Shown here in pieces: positions 15,461 to 23,600 of a DNA stretch of 28,222 bases. Position 1 is the stretch's first letter; each line of letters opens with the position of its first letter. Under the pieces are notes generated by a model. The model was given only the letters and a program-made list of their open reading frames with translations. It made no database searches and was not told the origin of the DNA. The stretch is from JAAZBV01 sp964499695. Its GTDB lineage: Bacteria > Desulfobacterota > DSM-4660 > Desulfatiglandales > HGW-15. Made by a program: the position numbers and the translations under genes. The DNA lies in assembly GCA_964499695.1 (NCBI GenBank), contig CAZCMD010000047.1:1-28222 (forward strand). Reading direction: 5' to 3'.

Positions 15461-15739
15461 TCAGAACTCAAGCCTGGCTGATGGGGGAAATGATATTGAG
15501 AGCTTAAGGCTGTCATTTTTCATGTATATCATGCTGTTATCACTGCCGCTTAAAGAACCTGAAGAGGGCACATAGGAGAAATTGTCCTTTTGTATTCCCG
15601 CCCCTTTGTATGTTTTTGTAAAAGGATGGATTAATCCAGGTATATTACCGATTGAAGAATAGGGCTTAAATCTAACGCATCCGGAAAGAAGCATTAGGAA
15701 AAGGATGGATACAACCAATGTGAGTCTCCAGCATTTCAT
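15461..15739 (-). CDS. Small lipoprotein, unknown
   Basis: This 92-residue protein has a lipoprotein signal: charged start MKCWR, hydrophobic core, and lipobox LLSGC (Cys21). The mature part is short, Ser/Gly-rich and without a recognised domain, so it is probably envelope-anchored. Its ATG overlaps the stop of the upstream secreted-protein gene by four bases (ATGA), with GGAGG ahead of it, so the two are translationally coupled. About 138 bp separate it from the DUF3237 gene downstream. Confidence 0.75.
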   Translation of the reverse strand: MKCWRLTLVVSILFLMLLSGCVRFKPYSSIGNIPGLIHPFTKTYKGAGIQKDNFSYVPSSGSLSGSDNSMIYMKNDSLKLSISFPPSARLEF

Positions 15740-16035
15740 CTCTTTCCTCCATAGGCAAGCAGCAGCAGACCAAACAGTTTATCCTTTTTTCCGGCAGGGA
15801 TATTGTATGCTGATATCCTTTCATTCAGCCCCAGGGCTTTTTTCCTGGTATCAAATACCTTTGCCTTTTCAACCGAAACCGGTACCAGGTTGACAGTCTT
15901 AACCTCTTTAAGAATCATCATATCCTCGGTTTTTTTTATTCCTGCCTGTGCTCCTGTTTTATTGTCTGCTGAATCAGCATAGGGTACAGAAATAAATGCG
16001 ATAGTCAGTATTATTGTAAAAATAAATCTTTTCAT
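15736..16035 (-). CDS. Secreted/periplasmic protein, unknown
   Basis: This 99-residue protein has a Sec signal peptide (MKRFIFTIILTIAFISVPYADSA, cleavage probably after residue 20-23). The mature region of about 76 residues has no recognised domain. The start is ATG 16035 with AAAAAGGAGAATGCC upstream. A small hairpin (ACCCT/AGGGT, 16053-16066) lies in the leader just before this RBS. It is the probable first gene of the operon that leads through the lipoprotein and DUF3237 gene to apbE. Confidence 0.72.
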   Translation of the reverse strand: MKRFIFTIILTIAFISVPYADSADNKTGAQAGIKKTEDMMILKEVKTVNLVPVSVEKAKVFDTRKKALGLNERISAYNIPAGKKDKLFGLLLLAYGGKR

Positions 16036-16308
16036 GGCATTCTCCTTTTTAGACCCTATAGAGGGTTTTTATCCTTTCTCCTTGACTGTTACAAATTCAA
16101 TCTTTGTGCCAAAAAAGATAAAAAAGTAACCCTGAAAGGTGACTATACCTGTAACACCTTAAAAATATTATGAATAAAAATACATTAAAGCAGGATATCA
16201 GGAGATGACATCTTAAAAAAAGCCTATATAAAATGGAAATAAGTGGTTTCTATGAATGAAAATGTATATTAATGTGTATAGTAAATCTGTTATCCAACAG
16301 GTTGCGTA

Positions 16309-16749
16309 TTATTTATAATCCGTTTTAAAGTTCCACAGGTATAGTCCGGTAACATTATCCATTGCCCTTTTCAGTTCTACACCAGCATAAACGGTAATAA
16401 AAAATTCACAGGCAAATATTATTGTCCCCGGAGCGAGGTGCCCTCCAAATGCCTTACCTGTCTCATCAGCCAGAGTAATATGGGCATGAACAAAGGGTTT
16501 ACCGTCCTTAGTAGAGATATTTCCTGCTAAATTAATGAGTTCCGATGGCCTGTTATAATCCAGATACTGGTATTCCCTGGTCGTGTGGTTATAAAAAGCC
16601 ACACATGCCTTCTGTACAGCACCAATTGCTTCTACCTTTCCAAGTGTAATATTTTTTTCAACACAGAAATTTGTCAGCCCTTCAAGCAGATCGGACCCGT
16701 AACTCAATTTGCCAACGAAAGTATTGCTAATCTGTTTAAAATCAATCAA
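16309..16749 (-). CDS. PPC/DUF296 domain protein
   Basis: This 146-residue protein is one PPC domain, the fold of plant AT-hook partners and of stand-alone bacterial proteins. Signatures are LTNFCVEKNITLGKVEAIGAV early, then FVHAHITLAD (the His-x-His metal-type site near residue 87), GKAFGGHL and the final strands. Bacterial members form trimers, and their role is unsettled. The start codon is TTG at 16749, with AAAGGA 8 bases upstream. No ATG fits. It follows a short broken reading frame (16781-16942) on the same strand. Confidence 0.85.
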   Translation of the reverse strand: MIDFKQISNTFVGKLSYGSDLLEGLTNFCVEKNITLGKVEAIGAVQKACVAFYNHTTREYQYLDYNRPSELINLAGNISTKDGKPFVHAHITLADETGKAFGGHLAPGTIIFACEFFITVYAGVELKRAMDNVTGLYLWNFKTDYK

Positions 16750-16780
16750 TTATTTTATCCTTTCTTAAAAAATATCCGTG

Positions 16781-16942
16781 TCATTTCTCAATCTTTGTAT
16801 CAGTTTTATTATCTACATATTTAACCATTTCACTTATGCTTGCCTCATTACCTGAAAAATCCATGGCCTTTTTCCAGATATCTCTGCCTTTTGATCAAAT
16901 CGGTATCTCAAGACCGATAAAACCTATTTTTGGCTTTGACAT
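16781..16942 (-). pseudogene. UGA-interrupted 53-codon remnant, dehydrogenase-like ends
   Basis: ATG 16942 has a good RBS (CGGAG, spacing 6) and reads MSKPKIGFIGLEIPI. This resembles the first residues of beta-hydroxyacid (3-hydroxyisobutyrate-type) dehydrogenases, whose N-terminus is IGFIGLG. TGA follows at codon 16. The same frame then continues for 37 codons (SKGRDIWKKAM, then ASISEMVKYVDNKTDTKIEK) to a second TGA at 16781-16783. The last part resembles the C-terminal helix of that same family. I favour a gene with a large internal deletion. A very small selenoprotein, or a nonsense mutation of a small gene, remains possible. No convincing SECIS hairpin is evident. Confidence 0.45.
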
Positions 16943-17108
16943 ACATTGCTCCGAATCAATTAGAGAAATTTATTTAACATGAATCTTGAAATATACTCTG
17001 CTATATATACCTTATGTTTTTATCAGATATAGCCCGGATTATTCAACCGGTTTTATATTAAAGATTTTTCATGTAATAGGGAATATCAGTTTTCAAGGAA
17101 GCATTATA

Positions 17109-17510
17109 ATGATTGAGATTACACCACGGGCAATAAGCCTTTTAAATGATTTTTTCAAAAATAAAAAGATTAATCCTGTCAGGTTATATGTGAAAGCAGG
17201 GGGATGCGGTATAAGGACATTCGGAATCTCCATGGAAAAACCTAAAAAGAATGATGTTATGACCTCAGTTAATGGTTTTACCTTTATTATTGATAAGGAA
17301 TTATTGGAAAAGGTTAAACCAGTAAAGATAGATGCTGACAGCATATCATTCAGGATAAGCGGAAACGGAATAGAGCCTAACAGCGGGTGCGGTGCCTGTG
17401 GACTTATGTGCGGTATCACAGGGAGCGGAAGGTGTTCAGGTGACTGTATAAACTGCACACATCCATGCAGTAATGGTGAAAGGATCAGGACTACCGGAAA
17501 ACATTCTTAA
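17109..17510 (+). CDS. IscA/HesB-like protein with Cys-rich C-terminal tail
   Basis: This 133-residue protein begins MIEITPRAISLLNDFF. It has the A-type carrier pattern RLYVKAGGCGIRTFGIS with C33, and a FTFIIDKELLEKVKPVKIDAD core. In place of the usual terminal CGCG motif it has C94-x2-C97-x3-C101, and then an extra C109-x3-C113-x2-C116-x3-C120. ATG 17109 is chosen because AAGGAA lies at 17095-17100. The frame is open to 16986, but that extension has no RBS or family likeness. It probably binds or delivers Fe-S clusters or another metal, and the tail may hold its own cluster. Confidence 0.82.
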   Translation: MIEITPRAISLLNDFFKNKKINPVRLYVKAGGCGIRTFGISMEKPKKNDVMTSVNGFTFIIDKELLEKVKPVKIDADSISFRISGNGIEPNSGCGACGLMCGITGSGRCSGDCINCTHPCSNGERIRTTGKHS

Positions 17511-17590
17511 AATATAATTTTGGCTTTTCATAAATGGCCAAGTTAAATCATATAATAAGGAGTAGTTAGATATAATTTAATTTAAGATTC

Positions 17591-17620
17591 TTGACTCTAA
17601 TTTAGTTAATCATATATAAT
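17591..17620 (+). promoter_or_regulatory. Sigma70-type promoter for the giant kinase
   Basis: TTGACT (17591-17596) and TATAAT (17615-17620) are separated by 18 bases, a near-consensus housekeeping promoter. Transcription would start near 17627. That is downstream of the TTG at 17621 where the longest reading frame opens, and so supports ATG 17657 as the true start. Confidence 0.65.
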
Positions 17621-17656
17621 TTGTCTCAAACATATGTTTCCTTAACAGGATTGGAT

Positions 17657-20600
17657 ATGGACACTAAAAAAGAAAAAGGTAACAGGAGGACAGAAATCGC
17701 CTCTAAAATTGCCAATAATCCATCATCTTTCCTCAGAGACAATATACCTAATAAAAAAATACGATATGAAGAGCTTGTTTCAGGATTTTCAGAAGCCCTG
17801 AATGAGACGCCGGAGAATGATCTTGAATCCGTTTTAAACAGCTGGATTGAAAAGTTTGTAACATTTCTGAAAGTGGATAGGTGTGTTGTTACCGAGTATA
17901 TGCCTGATTTAAAAACAATGCATGTCCTGTTAAATTACGCCCTGCCTGAAGTATATACTATTCCCGTTGTATATGAATACCAACCAGTTGATGGTGTAAT
18001 CGGAGAGCTGAAAAAAGGGATCATTATTAAGGCCGAAAAGATTCCGGATGATCTTCCCCAGATTTTCAGGGGAGGTCTTATAGAAAAGGATAACACCAAG
18101 TCCATTGTTATCATTCCGCTAATTATCAGTGATGAGGTGATTGGCAGTCTAACCTTTGCCTGTTACAAAAAAGAACGCAAGTGGTCTCTTGTTTTCTTAA
18201 GAAGAATAAAGTTGATTGGTGAAATAATCGCAAATGCAATACAGAGAATCCGTTCATATAAATCATTACTTGAGATTACTGAGCATGGTAAGCAGCTTGA
18301 GGAGACATATTCATCTGTAATAAAGAATGTTAATCTCGGGTTTATGATTATAAGGCTCACAGATCATGCTGTCATAGATGTCAATGACGAATACTGCCGT
18401 ATGTCAGGATACACACGTGAAGAACTGATTGATAAAAAAACCTGGGAAATTGATGCATCGATGGATCCTGAGAAGGTGGAAAAAGAAAAAAGAATAGCTT
18501 TGAAAGAGGGGGCTATACGTATTATTTCTTCTCATAAAAGAAAGGATGGAAGCCTTTTTGATGTCGAGGTAAGCAGCAGTCTTTTTGGAAGAAAAGATTA
18601 TGTGTACAGTTTCATCAGGGATATAACCGCTCTGAATAATGCCCGTAGAGAACTCGAGGAACGTCTTAAATTTGAAGAACTGGTTTCGCAATTTTCAAAT
18701 ACCCTTGTAAACTGTAAATCTGATGGCATAAACGATGCGCTGAATCTTTTAATAATAAAATTGGTTGAGTTTTTCAAGGTCGATCGGGGTGTAATAGGCG
18801 AATTTGAGAGGGATCAAAACACTGTTAAAATTATTGTGAGTTATACCTCCGATGAATTCAACCTGATGCCTCTTGAAGAAAGATACAGTGTTTCTGACAC
18901 CATATTTCAGGAATATGACAGGGGAATTATTATCAATGCAAAGAGGATAAGTGAGTCGCTGCCTGAAGAGATATTATGCTGGACACAAAATGAGAAAATA
19001 AAGTCATTTGTGAATATCCCGCTCATGTCTGAAAACAGGGCCATAGGGAATATCACACTGGCAAGTCACAGCAAAGAATGTGACTGGCCGGATGATTTAG
19101 TAAAGAGGATAAAACTTATAGGGGAGATAATTGCCAATGCGATTCTTCGTATGCACTCACAAAAAAAACTTATTAAAGAGGTTGAGCACCGTGAACAGCT
19201 TGAAGAGACATATTCATCGGTAATTAAAAATGCAAACTTAGGTTTTATGATTTTAAATTTATCAGAACATAAAATCATTGATGTGAATGATGAATACTGC
19301 CGTATGTCAGGATACACCCGTGAAGAACTGCTTGAAAAAAAAATCTGGGAAATCGATTCCTCTATGGATAAAGACAAGGTAATTAGTCAAGGGGAAATGA
19401 CCACTGAAGAAGGTGCAATTCATTTCAAGGCATCACATAAAAGGAAAAACGGGAGTCTTTTTGATGTAGAGATCAGCAGCAATTTTTTTTCAAAGAATTC
19501 AAATATAGTCTACAGTTTTATCAGGGATATTACTGAGATTAACCGTACGCACAAGGAACTGGAAGAACGTCTTGAATTTGAAGAACTGCTATCAGATTTT
19601 TCTGCAACCCTGGTCAATCCTGATGAATCAAATCAGGGATTGTATAAATGGCTCAAGAAATTTGTCGAATTTCTGGATGTTGACAGGGGTGTTGTAATTG
19701 AATACCTCGATGACAAGGAAACAGTAGAAGTATTGATGCAGTATTCTGTTCCTGATATTGATATTTTACCATTAAAGAAAAGGTATATCACACCACAAGG
19801 AGAAATTGAGGAGTTTCAAACAGGTTTGTTTGTAAGGGCCGAAAAGGTCCCGGATGATCTCCCTCCAATGCTACGAGGCGGATTGATTGAAAAAGAGAAC
19901 ACACGGTCAGTGGTTATTGTCCCCCTCTCTTTCAGTGGTAAAATAATTGGCAGCCTGACATTTGCGAGCTACAGAAATGAACACAGGTGGTCGGATGAAG
20001 TTATAAAAAGAATAAGACTTATTGGGGAGATTATTGCCAATGCAATTCTTCGAAAACGCACCAGGGATGCACTCCATAAGGAAATGGAACGTAGCAGGCT
20101 TCTTGAAGAAAAATATTCATCCATTTTAAAACATGCCAATGTGGGGTTTTTCATTTCCAGTTTTTCAGATCTGTCCATACTCGATGTTAATGACGAATAC
20201 TGCCGCATGACAGGGTATAACAGAAATGAAATCCTGACCAAAAAAATATGGGAACTCGATTCATCCGGTGATCCTGAAAAGGTTAAACTGGACAGGGATG
20301 CAATGATGCATCAAAAGGGGTTAATCCATTTTGAGACATCGCATATATGCAAAGATGGCAATAAGATAGATGTGACTGTGAGTGCCAATTACTTTGAATC
20401 GGATGGCGTTATATGCTGCTTTGTCAATGATGTCACAGAATTGAAAAAGGCCCAGAGTGAACTGGAAGAGCGCCTGAAATTTGAGGAGCTTATATCAGAA
20501 TTCTCCGCTGAACTCATTAATGTTTCCCCTGAAAATATTTTCAATGAACTTGATAAATGGCTGAAAAAGTTAGTGGAATTGCTTAATGTCGATAGGGGTA

Positions 20601-23600
20601 TTATTAATGAACATCTGTATGACCAAAATATGATTCATCTTTTGATTAATTATAGTACACTTGGAATTGATATCCCTCTTACCTATTTCCATAAAACACC
20701 ATCGAACATTAATGAGATATTTAAAAAACGGTTAAGCGTAAAGGCAGAAAAGATACCTGATGATCTTCCTCAAGGTATGCGTGGCGGTATTGTTGAAAAG
20801 GAAAATGTTAGATCAATAGTTATTGTTCCTATTATTGGCGGCAATGAGATAATAGGGAACCTTACTTTAATGAATTACCGCAATGAACGCAGATGGCCAG
20901 ATGATCTGGTTAGTCAACTAAAACTTATAGGTGAGATTATTGGTAATGCCCTTCTGCGTAAACGTTCTCATGAGACCCTTATCAAAGAGATGGAGCAGAG
21001 AGAAAGGGTCGAGGAGAGATATTCCTCAATTGTAAAGAATGCCAATGTTGGTTTCTGGATATCAGATGTTGAGCAGAATATTCTTGATGTTAACGATGAA
21101 TACTGCCGCATGTCAGGATACAGCCGCGAAGAAATTCTTACCATGAAGGTGCCGGAGATTGATATCTCTTTTGATACTGATCCTGAGAAGATCCTGAAAG
21201 AATTAGTAACCACCGGGTCTGTTCACCATGAAGTGAAGCACAGGAAAAAAGACGGGAGCATTATAGACATTTCTGTTAGCAGTACACTGAATAAAAAAGA
21301 AGAGATCCTTTACAGCTTTATGAAGGATATAACCGATGAAAAGCGGGCCAAAATTGAGAGAGATGAAAGGCTTGCGTTTGAAAAGCTTGTTTCAGAATTC
21401 TCCGCCTCTCTCATGAATATAAAACTGGAAGATATAAATGTAGAACTTAAAACATGGCTTGAAAAGTTTGTAGATTTTCTCGATATAGGCAGGGGTGTTA
21501 TTAATGAATATGACTATGATAATAACACTATGATAGCCCTGGTAAATGTTACTGCCTCTGATTCTGTAAGTGAAACATCTCCACATGATACAGTTCTTAA
21601 AACAACTGATACAGTGATGAACGAATTTAAAAAAGGTGCAATGATCCGGGCTGAAAAAATACCAGAAGACCTGCCCGAGCCATTTCGTGGCTGGATTATA
21701 GAAAAGCATAATACAAAATCTCTTGTAGTTGTCCCTCTTGTCTCAGAAAGTCAGATAATCGGAAATCTTACATTGGCAAGTTATATAAAAGAACGAAAAT
21801 GGACAGATGATATCTTCAACAGGATAAAACTCATTGGAGAAATTATCGCCAGTGCAATATTGCGTTTGCGTACCCATGAGGCTCTGACTAAGGCACAGAA
21901 TGAGCTCCGGGAGCGACTGGAATTTGAAGAGGTCATCTCTGGGTTTTCAAATGCGCTTATATATATCAAACCAGAGGATATTAAAAATGAACTCGTGGTA
22001 TGGTTAAAAAAAATCGTTGAATTATTAAAGGTGGATAGTGGTTTGATAATAGAATATCAAACTGATCAGCAGAATGTTCATACGTTTGTGCAATATACAA
22101 TATCAGGTCTTGATATCCCCATAGAACAAAATCATATAACCCCGGCTGGGATTATTGAAGAATTGAGAAAAGGTGAAATAATTCAGGCAGAGAAGATTCC
22201 GGATGATCTGCCACTGGTTTACCGCGATGGTCTATTTGAAAAATATAATACAAAATCGGTAATAATTGTACCGCTTCTCACTGGTGACAGGGTATTCGGC
22301 AATATCACCTTTGCCAGTTACCAGGAAGAAAGGAGATGGTCGGATGGTATTATAAAAAGGATTAAGCTTATCGGTGAGATTACTGGTAATGCCATATTAC
22401 GCATACGTGCCTATGAAGCTTTAAACCAGGCGCAAGCGGACTTAAGGGAACGCCTTGAATTTGAAGAGGTTATATCGGAATTTTCTACTGCCCTTATAAA
22501 TATCAAACCGGAGTATATCCTGAGCGAACTTGAAAAATGGTTTGATAAATTTATTGTGCTTCTGGATGCGGATAGATGTGCTGTAAATGAATACAGTGAT
22601 GATCAACAGATTATTAAAAATCTGATTCAGCATTCAGTCCCTGAAGTTGATGTAATTCTTCCGGCTGTACGAAAAACTCCTGAAGGGGAAATTGATGTAT
22701 TAAAAAAGGGAATAATCAAAATAGAAAAAATTCCGGAAGAGTTGCCTGAAATGTTTCATGATAATTTTATCGAGAGGAGCAAGGTCAAGGCACTTATTAT
22801 TATCCCTCTTTTGACGGGTAACAGGATATTCGGCAATCTGGCAATCGCCAATCACATAAAAGAACGCAAATGGTCTGATGAACTTATCAGAAGAATTAAA
22901 CTGATAGGTGAGATTGTTGGTAATGCTATCTTGCGTATGCGTTCTCATGAAGCCCTTATTAGGGAAATGGAGCGGCGGCATTTCCTCGAGGAGCGGTATT
23001 CATCAATCATTAAGACTGCCAATGTTGGTTTTATGATCTCTGACCTGAATGCTAATATTTTGGAGGTTAATGACGCCTATTGTGAAATGTCAGGTTACAG
23101 TCGTGATGAATTGCTCACTATGAAGATTAACCAGCTGGATATATCATCTAACCCTGATAAAATAGAAAGAGATAAAGATACAATATTAAGAACAGGTGCG
23201 TTTAATCATGAGACAGGCCATATAAGAAAAGATGGTAAGATAATTAATGTCCTTGTGAGCGCCAATCTGCTCCCAAACGAAGGAATTATCTGTGGTTTTA
23301 TAAAGGATGTCACTGAGTTAAAAATCGCAAGGGAAGACCTTGAAGAACGGCTTGAATTTGAGAAACTGACCTCTGAATTTTCTGCGGTGCTTATAAATTT
23401 AAACTTGGGCACCATCGAAAAAGATCTTAATCCATGGATAGAAAAGTTTGTAATATTTCTTGAAGTGGAAAGAGGAATAGTAAATGAATATGATTATGAA
23501 AAAAGATCTTTTAATATTATGTCTACATATACCGCTCCTCTTGTTGATGCCCCACCGTTAGATAAAAGTTATGAGTCTCCTCCCTCAGTTATGGATACAC

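Noticed and set aside
16986..17108. Upstream extension of the IscA-like protein
   Set aside because: The added residues do not resemble the family, and AAGGAA marks ATG 17109 as the start.
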